A stretch of 11,818 nucleotides of DNA, from NCBI GenBank assembly GCA_002502295.1, contig DANX01000015.1:2320-14137 (forward strand). Direction: 5' to 3'. Positions 1-6,293 of this stretch are shown piece after piece. The DNA is from Euryarchaeota archaeon UBA561. GTDB taxonomy: Archaea; Thermoplasmatota; Poseidoniia; Poseidoniales; Poseidoniaceae. The notes beneath the pieces are model-generated. The model did no database searches. It was not told the DNA's origin and saw only the letters and a list, made by a program, of their open reading frames with translations. Position 1 is the first letter of the stretch; the number at the start of each line of letters is the position of its first letter. Made by a program: the position numbers and the translations under genes.

Positions 1-416
1 AAGCAGAAACCGAAGAAGCAGAAGCCACCGAAAGCGACGGAGATACCGAATCAAGTGAGGCCGAAGACGACGCAGCTCCAAAGATGAAGTTCCGTGAAGA
101 CATGCTCGGCCGTGTGATGGAAGCAGCGGGTATTGACGCTACACACCGAGACGCCTTCGTTGACTTTGCTGCTGATTACGACCATGACGACAACGGCTAC
201 CTCAAGAAGGCTGAACTGGAAGACGCGGCCAAGGCCTGGCAGGAAGCACACGCCGACGGAGATGAAGCGGATGAATCCGAAGCAGAGCCCGAAGCATCGA
301 GTGCCGAAACCAGCGCCGAAGGAGTCGATGAGAAATCGTGCATGATTTGCGATACGATGGTTCCAGCCGACGCCGCTACCTGCCCTGCTTGCGGTTTTGC
401 CTTCATTGACGCCTGA
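1..416 (+). CDS. Acidic EF-hand protein with C-terminal zinc ribbon (5' end missing)
   Basis: The frame is open from base 3, so the start lies outside the window. The visible part opens with a very acidic Ala/Glu/Asp/Thr-rich stretch. Counting from the internal Met at base 84, residues 33-44 form a textbook 12-residue EF-hand loop (DHDDNGYLKKAE; bases 180-215) with Asp at 1 and 3, Asn at 5, Gly at 6 and Glu at 12. A second acidic linker follows, and the protein ends in two CxxC knuckles (C86/C89 and C100/C103), i.e. a small zinc ribbon. The acidic linkers suggest a soluble or surface-exposed calcium-binding protein; no membrane segment is visible. Whether the missing part carries more EF-hands or a signal peptide cannot be told. 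The role is unknown: a calcium buffer, sensor or scaffold is inference. The gene converges on the hypothetical gene at 481-987. A second EF-hand gene begins at 11606. Confidence 0.85.
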   Translation, partial: AETEEAEATESDGDTESSEAEDDAAPKMKFREDMLGRVMEAAGIDATHRDAFVDFAADYDHDDNGYLKKAELEDAAKAWQEAHADGDEADESEAEPEASSAETSAEGVDEKSCMICDTMVPADAATCPACGFAFIDA

Positions 417-443
417 AGATTGCGTTCTTGGATTTGCATCCTG

Positions 444-469
444 CCCTGCGGGGGGTTTAACCCCCTGGG
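444..469. terminator. GC-rich hairpin between convergent genes
   Basis: Five G (451-455) pair with five C (461-465) around a TTTAA loop; the inner TT/AA could also pair. An outer CCC (444-446) can pair with GGG (467-469) across a small bulge. The hairpin sits in the 64-bp gap between the stop codons of two convergent genes, where a bidirectional transcript end is expected. There is no U-rich tract beside it, which is what archaeal intrinsic termination mostly relies on, so it may instead stabilise 3' ends or be incidental. Confidence 0.4.
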
Positions 470-480
470 GAATTGGAGGC

Positions 481-987
481 TCACGCTGGAAGAACCCATT
501 GTGGCCATTCTTCATGCTCGGGTGAACGGCTGACGATCACGATAACAGATCGCTTGAGTTCGATAAGGACCTGGGCCAAGGGTTGAACGGTGGATGGCGG
601 GACGACCCCATCTCGCAAATCAACCGCCAGCCACGCTTTGGGATACTGGACTGCCCATGCCTTCAATTCGGCTTCAATACCGCTTGGTGGAACGCCTTGG
701 CGAACACTGGCAATGAATCCCCAGCCTTCGGGACACTTTCGCTCTGCGTCGGTCCAGAGGAACATTTTGGGGGTTAAAGGAAGACGCTCCAGTTGCTCAA
801 TGGCTTCCATTTCTGTTGCACAGACGGGCTGACCCGGCATTGGCATTGGGAGAGGATACCGCCATGTCGGAGATACATCCAAGGGTTCTCTCTGGCGCAT
901 GGAACCCCTAACAAGCCGGAAGGTTTGAACTTCACGCTTTGATGCTGAGAACCCTCGCGCTCTCTCGAAGTTCATGCTAACCTTCAT
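481..987 (-). CDS. Hypothetical protein, 168 aa
   Basis: I do not recognise the family. The frame stays open to 1233, but that would overlap the divergent DUF106 gene by more than 200 bp and would add a low-complexity Met/Gly-rich N-terminus that looks like antisense of the DUF106 membrane helices. A start at 987 (or ATG 975, with AAGG a few bases upstream) is therefore preferred. The protein is soluble-looking, with no signal peptide or transmembrane segment. Residues 1-50 are basic and Pro-rich. Residues 58-155 look like an alpha/beta fold, with hydrophobic strands near 75-79 and 118-123 and a strongly hydrophobic one at 147-153. Two lone Cys (56, 85) form no metal motif. No competing + frame spans the region, which supports a real gene. 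It diverges from the DUF106 operon with only about 25 bp between start codons, so their promoters must overlap the coding regions. Confidence 0.6.
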   Translation of the reverse strand: MKVSMNFERARGFSASKREVQTFRLVRGSMRQREPLDVSPTWRYPLPMPMPGQPVCATEMEAIEQLERLPLTPKMFLWTDAERKCPEGWGFIASVRQGVPPSGIEAELKAWAVQYPKAWLAVDLRDGVVPPSTVQPLAQVLIELKRSVIVIVSRSPEHEEWPQWVLPA

Positions 988-1012
988 GCCCTGCCATCGT
1001 TGCGGTGGAACC

Positions 1013-1939
1013 ATGGCCAACGGTCCGTCGCCTCCACCTCCCCCTGCACCAGGCGGTTCCATGTTTGTCATGTTGATGTTCATGATTCTCATGACCGTCC
1101 TCATCATGACTCCCTCCATTCGCACATCGCTCGGCACCACGGCTGATCCCTTGCTCTCACCACTGCTTCCTGAAGAGTCATTTTTCGTTATCACCGTCAT
1201 GATTCTCGGTATCTTTTCAATGACGCTGAACACCGTGATTCGGAATTTCTTTGTCGACCCAATGGATCAAGCCCACATCGGCCACCGTCAAGGACAGGTC
1301 CGCCAAATCATGAACGAAGCTCGTCTTTCTCGTGATCCAATCCTTCAAGAAAAGGCGATGACGCTCCAGCAACAAATGATGCCTGAACAATTGGAAGTTC
1401 AAATGGGAGCCATGAAGCCGATGATGTTCACCATGATTTTCATCATCGGAATCTTTGCTTGGCTCACCACGAAAGTCGAGACGTTCCGCGTCGATTATGT
1501 CTCCCTTCCTTGGGCTCCGGAATGGCATCTTTTGGAAGGTAAATTCCTCTTTTTTCCCGCGTGGATTTGCTGCTACATTTGCATGAGCGCAGCCTACGGT
1601 CGTGTTCTTGACCGACACATAAAACTGGCTCGATACAAAACGCATCCACTTGTTGTTTCCGGAGAAGTGTTGAAAGAACCCCTCTTGCACCTCGTCGCCA
1701 CGAAAAACGCCCCGGCTTCGGCTCAGGCAAAGAAGCGACAACAGCGCTCAAAACGAAGTCAGCAACAACGAAAACGCAGCGGCTCCTCCTCATCTGGTAA
1801 ACCGTCATCAGACAAAGAATCCAGGGGTCTTCTCGCAGGGATTGCTTTGGAGTGCCCGGAATGCGATAGCGATGTCATTACCCATGACGGCCCGAAATTG
1901 AAGCGATGCAATGTCTGTTTTCACGAATGGGTCGTGTAG
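1013..1939 (+). CDS. DUF106 / EMC3-TMCO1-like (Oxa1 superfamily) membrane protein with C-terminal zinc ribbon
   Basis: A 308-aa protein. After a Pro-rich N-terminus come hydrophobic segments at about 17-33 and 57-75. A hydrophilic, Gln/Met-rich helical region follows (about 88-135), of the kind that forms the cytoplasmic coiled coil of this family, then membrane segments at about 137-152 and 178-194. This order matches archaeal DUF106 proteins, relatives of Oxa1/YidC and eukaryotic EMC3/TMCO1, which help insert membrane proteins. Residues 237-270 are a Lys/Arg/Gln/Ser linker, and the C-terminus is a zinc ribbon (C281, C284, C299, C302); the basic linker and ribbon could contact ribosomes or RNA (inference). 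The start at 1013 is chosen because GGTGG lies four bases upstream and because ATG 974 or 986 would overlap the divergent gene. First gene of an operon: cmk starts two bases after its stop. Archaeal DUF106 genes often neighbour secY, adk and cmk. Confidence 0.85.
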   Translation: MANGPSPPPPPAPGGSMFVMLMFMILMTVLIMTPSIRTSLGTTADPLLSPLLPEESFFVITVMILGIFSMTLNTVIRNFFVDPMDQAHIGHRQGQVRQIMNEARLSRDPILQEKAMTLQQQMMPEQLEVQMGAMKPMMFTMIFIIGIFAWLTTKVETFRVDYVSLPWAPEWHLLEGKFLFFPAWICCYICMSAAYGRVLDRHIKLARYKTHPLVVSGEVLKEPLLHLVATKNAPASAQAKKRQQRSKRSQQQRKRSGSSSSGKPSSDKESRGLLAGIALECPECDSDVITHDGPKLKRCNVCFHEWVV

Positions 1940-1941
1940 GC

Positions 1942-2481
1942 ATGGTCCGCTTAACGGTTTCAGGTCACCCCGGCAGTGGAACGAGCACACTTGTTCGTGG
2001 ATTGATGAATCGCTTCGGCTGGAGTTGCCTTAACGGAGGTGACGTCTTTCGGGACGAAGCCAAACGACGAGGTATGCCGCTCAGTGAATTTGGTGAACTT
2101 TGCAAGAATGAGCTGGATGTCGACCGGTCGCTGGATGAACTTCTCCAACAACGAATGCAGGGGGATGAATCAGCGGACATCGTGGAATCTCGCCTGGCGG
2201 GTTGGTGGGCTTACAAACTTGAACTGCCTATTGTCCGCCTCTGGCTCGATGTAAACGATGAGGAACGGGCTCGCCGCGTTGCTGAACGCGAGGGATTATC
2301 CCTTGCCGAAGCGCTCAAAGCGAACAATCAGCGTTCTTCAGTGGACGCTGAGCGATTCAAGTTGCTGTATGACCTTCTTCCTGAAGATCCCGAGCCCTAT
2401 ACACATGTTCTGGACGCTGCGGTCCTCAATGCATCTCAAATACTGGACCATGTCGTCGCCATACTGGAGGAAGCAGAATGA
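1942..2481 (+). CDS. cmk: Cytidylate kinase (archaeal type)
   Basis: A 179-aa soluble P-loop kinase that transfers phosphate from ATP to CMP/dCMP, giving CDP/dCDP for nucleic acid and lipid-precursor synthesis. The Walker A loop is near the N-terminus (GHPGSGTST, about residues 8-16), with the GSGT form typical of archaeal Cmk rather than GKT. The following block (GGDVFRDEAKRRGMPLSEF) is the nucleotide-binding region characteristic of archaeal cytidylate kinases. An Arg-rich lid-like segment (ERARRVAEREG) follows in the second half. Length fits the family (about 175-190 aa). The ATG at 1942 is preferred over an in-frame start at 1906 because it begins right at the P-loop strand and two bases after the DUF106 stop. 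The stop overlaps the cbf5 start (ATGA), so the two are probably translationally coupled. Confidence 0.93.
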   Translation: MVRLTVSGHPGSGTSTLVRGLMNRFGWSCLNGGDVFRDEAKRRGMPLSEFGELCKNELDVDRSLDELLQQRMQGDESADIVESRLAGWWAYKLELPIVRLWLDVNDEERARRVAEREGLSLAEALKANNQRSSVDAERFKLLYDLLPEDPEPYTHVLDAAVLNASQILDHVVAILEEAE

Positions 2482-3446
2482 GCGTCCATGTTTTTGATTC
2501 AGCACCCACGACGGACGACGCTTTTGGCACAGTCCCCGATGAACGAACGCTTGAGCAACGCCTGGCTTCCGGATTCATCCTTGTGGACAAACCCGCAGGC
2601 CCCACATCCCACCAACTCGCAGCGTGGGCTCGTGATTTACTCGGTCTTGACCGCCTTGGACATGGAGGAACTTTGGACCCTTTCGCAACGGGTGTTCTTC
2701 CGCTCATGGCCGGAAGATGCATGAAAATTACCAACAAAATCCTCAAGCATAAAAAGACCTACATCGCCGTGTTTCGTTTTCGTTCAATGCCAAATGAGGA
2801 CGATTTGAAGGCCACAATTGCCTCGATGACCGGACGAATATACAACGTCCCTCCGGAAGTTTCGGCGGTGAAGGTGCAGGTGAGGACGCGGACCATACAT
2901 GGTTTCGAACTGCTTGATGTTGAAGGAAACGATGCCGTTGCTCGCATCACGTGTGATGCGGGCACGTACATACGAACCATGGCTAGAGACATGGGATTGC
3001 TGCTCAACACACCTGTCACCCTCAAAGAACTTCGAAGGGAAGAATCGGGAATGTTCGATCTCACCGATTGCGTGAGCATGGATCAGTTGGCGGATGCCGT
3101 TTGGCTTTGGAAGGAATGTGGCCAAGAGGAAGCCCTCATGGCTATCGTTCACCCCATTGAGAAATTGCTTGTTGATGTGCCTCGGTGTCAGGTCAAAGAC
3201 AGCGCCGTGGCAGCGTTGGCATACGGTGCCCCACTGTTGCTTCCCGGTCTCATTTCGATGCCAAAAGGTCTCAAGAAGGGAACCGAATTGATGGTGGCCT
3301 CCCTCAAAGAAGAAGCCGTTGGTTTTGTCAAACTAAAGGCAGATTCAAACGAGATTATCTCCATGGAATCTGGAGAAATAGCGCGACCCAGTATGGTATT
3401 GATAGACACCGATGTCTATCCTCGCCGTTGGCCAACTTCGTCTTGA
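2478..3446 (+). CDS. cbf5: tRNA/rRNA pseudouridine synthase Cbf5 (TruB family, H/ACA RNP catalytic subunit)
   Basis: A 322-aa protein converting uridine to pseudouridine, in archaea guided by H/ACA RNAs together with Nop10, Gar1 and L7Ae, and also acting at tRNA U55. The family N-motif (ILVDKPAGPTSHQ) is at about 34-46. The catalytic block GHGGTLDPFATGVL contains the nucleophile Asp67. The second TruB motif (CDAGTYIRTMARD, 159-171) carries the conserved Arg. A PUA RNA-binding domain occupies about 232-313 and the protein ends with the YPRRW motif usual in Cbf5. Length and the PUA domain favour Cbf5 over bacterial TruB. The start overlaps the cmk stop by ATGA and has GGAGG seven bases upstream (2466-2470). 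In many archaea L14e or L34e genes sit between cmk and cbf5; none is present here. The stop lies two bases from the end of the convergent small reading frame at 3449. Confidence 0.95.
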   Translation: MSVHVFDSAPTTDDAFGTVPDERTLEQRLASGFILVDKPAGPTSHQLAAWARDLLGLDRLGHGGTLDPFATGVLPLMAGRCMKITNKILKHKKTYIAVFRFRSMPNEDDLKATIASMTGRIYNVPPEVSAVKVQVRTRTIHGFELLDVEGNDAVARITCDAGTYIRTMARDMGLLLNTPVTLKELRREESGMFDLTDCVSMDQLADAVWLWKECGQEEALMAIVHPIEKLLVDVPRCQVKDSAVAALAYGAPLLLPGLISMPKGLKKGTELMVASLKEEAVGFVKLKADSNEIISMESGEIARPSMVLIDTDVYPRRWPTSS

Positions 3447-3448
3447 GT

Positions 3449-3672
3449 TCAAGCTTCGATGTATTCTTCGTAAATGTATTCGTCCGTTTCAATGCGGATC
3501 TTTAGCTGAGACATGGTTCCCACTCCTTGCCCTGTCAACCGGAGTTGAACGGTCCCCACGACCTCAAAGCAAGCGGCCCTTTCACGATTTGGTTATGAAG
3601 TTTGAGGGTCGTTTCCGCGTTATCCGACACGCAGGGTGCGAGTGTGTGCAGGTGAACATTCGTTGTTCTCAT
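3449..3672 (-). pseudogene. Small ~74-aa gene with an apparent one-base frameshift, overlapping the end of the surface-protein gene
   Basis: On the minus strand an ATG at 3672 overlaps the surface-protein stop (ATGA). It reads 45 residues (MRTTNVHLHTLAPC..., then ETTLKLHNQIVKGPLA) to a stop at 3535. A different frame then carries convincing coding sequence to a stop at 3449: VVGTVQLRLTGQG, MSQLKIRIET, and an ending DEYIYEEYIEA. Adding one T to the TTT run opposite bases 3566-3568 joins them into one frame of 74 codons, giving ...KGPLAFEVVGTVQLRL.... The joined protein alternates hydrophobic and polar residues like a small beta-rich domain, with an acidic Tyr-rich tail, no signal peptide and one Cys. 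I do not recognise the family. Alternatives are a sequencing or assembly indel, a real inactivating mutation, programmed frameshifting, or two tiny genes: AAGGAG stands eight bases before the ATG at 3514, which could start the 21-residue tail on its own. Confidence 0.55.
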
Positions 3673-6062
3673 TCGATTTTCTTGATCTTTGCTGGCATCA
3701 GGAACACCAAAAGGCCAATTGCTCCTAAAGCGATGGCAACAATGCCGATCCAAGCGGTCTGCGTTGAGAGCAACCCTGAGGTGTCATCTTCGGTTTCGAT
3801 CTCCAGTTCTTGCACTGCGACCAATTGTTCAAATTCATTGTTGGATTCATCTCCTTCTTGTATCTCTAGCCCGCGGTCAACGACAGCACTGAAGCGCAAC
3901 ACTCTCGCATCAAGTGGGACCTGCCAATCGCACGTGATGGATTGGAGTTCACCCGGTTGAATAACAGCAATGGTTTGGACGCCAATGAGTTGCTGGTCTG
4001 TTTGGCATCGAACCGAAACCATGGTCGCCTCTGCTTGGCCCTGATTTCGAACAAGGACTCGCATGGAGATGACGTCACCCTGTTGCATCTCATCGTTGCC
4101 AAAGCTAATGCCTTCAACGACAAGGTCGGGAAGTGCCATCACTTCTAGGTCAACTTCGCGCTCAGAGCAACTTGTTTGGTCGCACACGCTGACCAATACG
4201 GTATGGAAACCAACAACGGGAGGTGTGACTGTAAGAACGCTGCTTGTCAAATCCACGCTCGCCCACGACCGGTTTGTGGAGGCCGTGAGCGCCGATGCTG
4301 AATCGACATCGCTCCATGTCATGTTGATCACGGTCTCAAAATCATGTTCAACCGGTATGATGGAGGGGAACTCGGCAATGACGGGTGAATCATCAACAGG
4401 TTCAACGAGCAGCGTGAACGTTTGACTCCATGTGTTTCCAGCTGGGTCCATTACCGTGATGCCAATGACCGATTGACCGCTGGCTTCAGGAAGCAATCGG
4501 AGGCGAACATCACCTTCCGCAAGATCAACTGCCGCCAGTGTTTCGTCGCTGTTGGTGAATGAAACTTGCAACTCGTCGTTGGTGGCACGGTCATCGCTGC
4601 ACCGGCCGAGGAACGGAAGAATGAGCCCACCGTTGTCTTCGACCAACACTTGGTCTCCAATGGCCTCACAAATTGGGTCTTCATCATATTGGACAGCGTA
4701 TCCTCCTGAAACGGCAAGGTCCGTGAATTCCAGAGCCGTGTGGCTTGCCGTTCCATCTGAATCCCACGTGAACCATGCTCGAAGGGATACGGTGAACGAT
4801 GAGGCTCCAGGTTGCATGTAAGCGCCAATGGGCCACTGGTGGTTGAAGGTGCCAAGGGACATGGGCTCGTTGGAGACCACCTCGTCATCAATGAACACCA
4901 ACCAGCGGGAATATTCTGCATCGATGCCGTTGTTGGTTCCGAACACACGGCCCGATAGAGAGAGCGACGGGTCGTTCACGTCAACCCAAACGTGGGAAAG
5001 ACACCCGTCGGCGACGCTTATGTTTGCTTTGTAGTGCTGTCCTTGAGGCAAGAGGGTGTTGGCGAGGAGTTCAACAAAGTCCCCGAAGACAACACCGTCT
5101 TGGGAAGTTGCGATTGAAACGGTGGTGTTTCCAGACCCGCCGTCAGCCAGTGTGTGGTGAAGGCGACCAAGAAGCTGTTCGGGAGGATGCGTAAACGGCG
5201 CACTTGTCCAGTGCCCAGAAGTCCCCTCAAGGGTTGGCTTCAACCCGCATGTGTCCAACGCAAGGTTTTCGGTCGTGCCTTCATTCAGGTCCAGGCCAAT
5301 CACGGGGAGACTGTGGCCAGAAAATTCAGAGCTCGCAAATCCAACTTCGCCGCCGTACCACGGTGTTTGAACGGTGATGTCAAGGCCAACAGCATCGACG
5401 ACAAGCCTCGAGTCGTCAACACCCCCTGCGGAGACGTAGTCAAGGGTGAACACTGCCTCACTGATGTCCGTCCACGTCCAATTCATTAATCCGGTGATGT
5501 TCACCTTGAAGGCTGAATTGTTGATGTAGTCCACGTTGCCTTGGGTGTGAGCGAAGGTTTTGAGCAAATCAAAACCGTCCCCATGCTCAATTGAAACTCG
5601 GACGGTGTCCTCGGACAAAGCCTCCGGGATTTGGAACACGCCCAGCATATGAATCTCCTGCATTTGGTAGCCTGAGAGACCGCTGATGTCGAAGTTGGTC
5701 AATTGGATTTCAGGCCCAGTGGACCATGTGCTGGCACCGTCTGGGGCGCCTGTAGAATAATTGGAATCAGTGGGTGAAGTGGACGACCATACCGTCATGG
5801 TGTCCAAGTGGATCGGGCGGGTGTGAACCATGGTTAATCGTTGATCGGCAACCATGGTTTCCGTGTAGGTTGCCGAATCTTGCGTGAACGACGTTTCCGC
5901 TCCGAGCGTCCACGCGTTTTCGTCTGCCAAATCACCTTGAGGAAAGAGGTCCACAATGTTCGTGCTGTGCACACTCCGGCCCTGTGCACCCGATAGGCAT
6001 GGCGAGACGGAAAGAACGAGCAGAATCCAAACAAGGGCGAGCGCCTTTGACGATGGTCGCAT
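3669..6062 (-). CDS. Large secreted, membrane-anchored cell-surface protein with CARDB domain
   Basis: A 797-aa protein. Residues 1-28 are a Sec-type signal peptide: basic start, hydrophobic core ALVWILLVLSVS, and small residues near the SGA-Q site. Residues 30-460 are beta-rich and Thr/Ser/Asn-rich, with several NxS/T sequons, suggesting N-glycosylation. About 465-558 looks like an Ig/cadherin-like module opening with an acidic strand (DQVLVEDNGG) and containing Cys488; a similar module spans about 560-642. About 644-752 is a CARDB-type adhesion domain (PDLVVEGISF, VRNQGQAEA, DESNNEF). An acidic spacer then leads to one transmembrane helix (about 769-789) and a short basic end (KIKKIE). It should stand outside the cell on a C-terminal anchor and take part in the envelope, adhesion or substrate binding. 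The C-terminal layout resembles archaeosortase substrates, but no PGF-type motif is present. The start is the ATG directly before the signal peptide. Its stop overlaps the ATG of the small frameshifted gene. Confidence 0.85.
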   Translation of the reverse strand: MRPSSKALALVWILLVLSVSPCLSGAQGRSVHSTNIVDLFPQGDLADENAWTLGAETSFTQDSATYTETMVADQRLTMVHTRPIHLDTMTVWSSTSPTDSNYSTGAPDGASTWSTGPEIQLTNFDISGLSGYQMQEIHMLGVFQIPEALSEDTVRVSIEHGDGFDLLKTFAHTQGNVDYINNSAFKVNITGLMNWTWTDISEAVFTLDYVSAGGVDDSRLVVDAVGLDITVQTPWYGGEVGFASSEFSGHSLPVIGLDLNEGTTENLALDTCGLKPTLEGTSGHWTSAPFTHPPEQLLGRLHHTLADGGSGNTTVSIATSQDGVVFGDFVELLANTLLPQGQHYKANISVADGCLSHVWVDVNDPSLSLSGRVFGTNNGIDAEYSRWLVFIDDEVVSNEPMSLGTFNHQWPIGAYMQPGASSFTVSLRAWFTWDSDGTASHTALEFTDLAVSGGYAVQYDEDPICEAIGDQVLVEDNGGLILPFLGRCSDDRATNDELQVSFTNSDETLAAVDLAEGDVRLRLLPEASGQSVIGITVMDPAGNTWSQTFTLLVEPVDDSPVIAEFPSIIPVEHDFETVINMTWSDVDSASALTASTNRSWASVDLTSSVLTVTPPVVGFHTVLVSVCDQTSCSEREVDLEVMALPDLVVEGISFGNDEMQQGDVISMRVLVRNQGQAEATMVSVRCQTDQQLIGVQTIAVIQPGELQSITCDWQVPLDARVLRFSAVVDRGLEIQEGDESNNEFEQLVAVQELEIETEDDTSGLLSTQTAWIGIVAIALGAIGLLVFLMPAKIKKIE

Positions 6063-6147
6063 GGATTATTGCAGGGCTTGGCACTTCTTGAAACAAAGGG
6101 TTACATGTGGCAAACAGAAGCAAGATTATTTCCATCCATGGCGCATG

Positions 6148-6157
6148 TTTGAAATAC
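6148..6157 (+). promoter_or_regulatory. Possible TATA-like element for tRNA-His
   Basis: The A/T-rich stretch TTTGAAATAC (6148-6157) is centred about 34 bases before the first tRNA base. This would suit an archaeal TATA box if transcription starts a few bases before the mature 5' end. It is the most A/T-rich stretch in the roughly 55 bases before the tRNA. It is a weak match to consensus and is offered only as the best candidate. Confidence 0.3.
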
Positions 6158-6158
6158 C

Positions 6159-6175
6159 AAGCGCATGAGGCGCTT
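6159..6175. other. Perfect 6-bp hairpin just upstream of tRNA-His
   Basis: AAGCGC (6159-6164) pairs perfectly with GCGCTT (6170-6175) around the loop ATGAG. It lies 11 bases before tRNA base G-1. It may be part of a 5' leader removed by RNase P, a binding site for a regulator between the TATA-like element and the tRNA, or chance. Confidence 0.35.
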
Positions 6176-6186
6176 CTACCTCTCAT

Positions 6187-6262
6187 GGCTGTGGTGGTGT
6201 AGGGGTTAGCACGGCAGATTGTGGTTCTGCCAGCCCGGGTTCAATTCCCGGCCACGGCCCCA
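6187..6262 (+). tRNA. tRNA-His (anticodon GTG) with encoded G-1, C73 and CCA
   Basis: A full cloverleaf can be folded. The acceptor stem is 6188-6194 with 6252-6258 (one T-G wobble). The D stem is 6197-6200 with 6209-6212, and the D loop contains GG. The anticodon stem is 6214-6218 with 6226-6230, with loop TTGTGGT (anticodon GTG at 6221-6223). The variable loop has four bases. The T stem is 6235-6239 with 6247-6251, with loop TTCAATT. There is no intron. A G at 6187 faces C73 at 6259, the G-1:C73 identity pair that histidyl-tRNA synthetase requires, and CCA is encoded at 6260-6262. G-1 is thus present in the gene, so no Thg1-type addition is needed. It stands alone between the divergent surface-protein gene and the convergent ribA. 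Confidence 0.96.
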
Positions 6263-6293
6263 TGCTGTCTGCTCGTGTCTGCCGTGGTGGTGC

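Noticed and set aside
1..80. GAAGCAGAAGCC-like direct repeats at the left edge
   Set aside because: They are explained by an Ala/Glu-rich acidic linker in the coding sequence, not by a mobile or CRISPR repeat.
988..1233. N-terminal extension of the minus-strand hypothetical gene up to 1233
   Set aside because: It lies opposite the DUF106 membrane helices and gives only Met/Gly-rich low-complexity sequence; the gene more likely starts at 987 or 975.
1217..1741. 174-codon minus-strand open frame
   Set aside because: It is antisense to the DUF106 gene, whose product has clear family layout, and the frame shows no domain-like pattern.
3412..3960. 182-codon + strand open frame after cbf5
   Set aside because: It runs opposite the end of the surface-protein gene and the small frameshifted gene; its product is Ser/Cys/Arg-rich and antisense-like.
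4451..5489. Long open frames in other frames within the surface-protein gene
   Set aside because: They are shadows of the 797-aa gene, which has signal peptide, domains and anchor in the right order.
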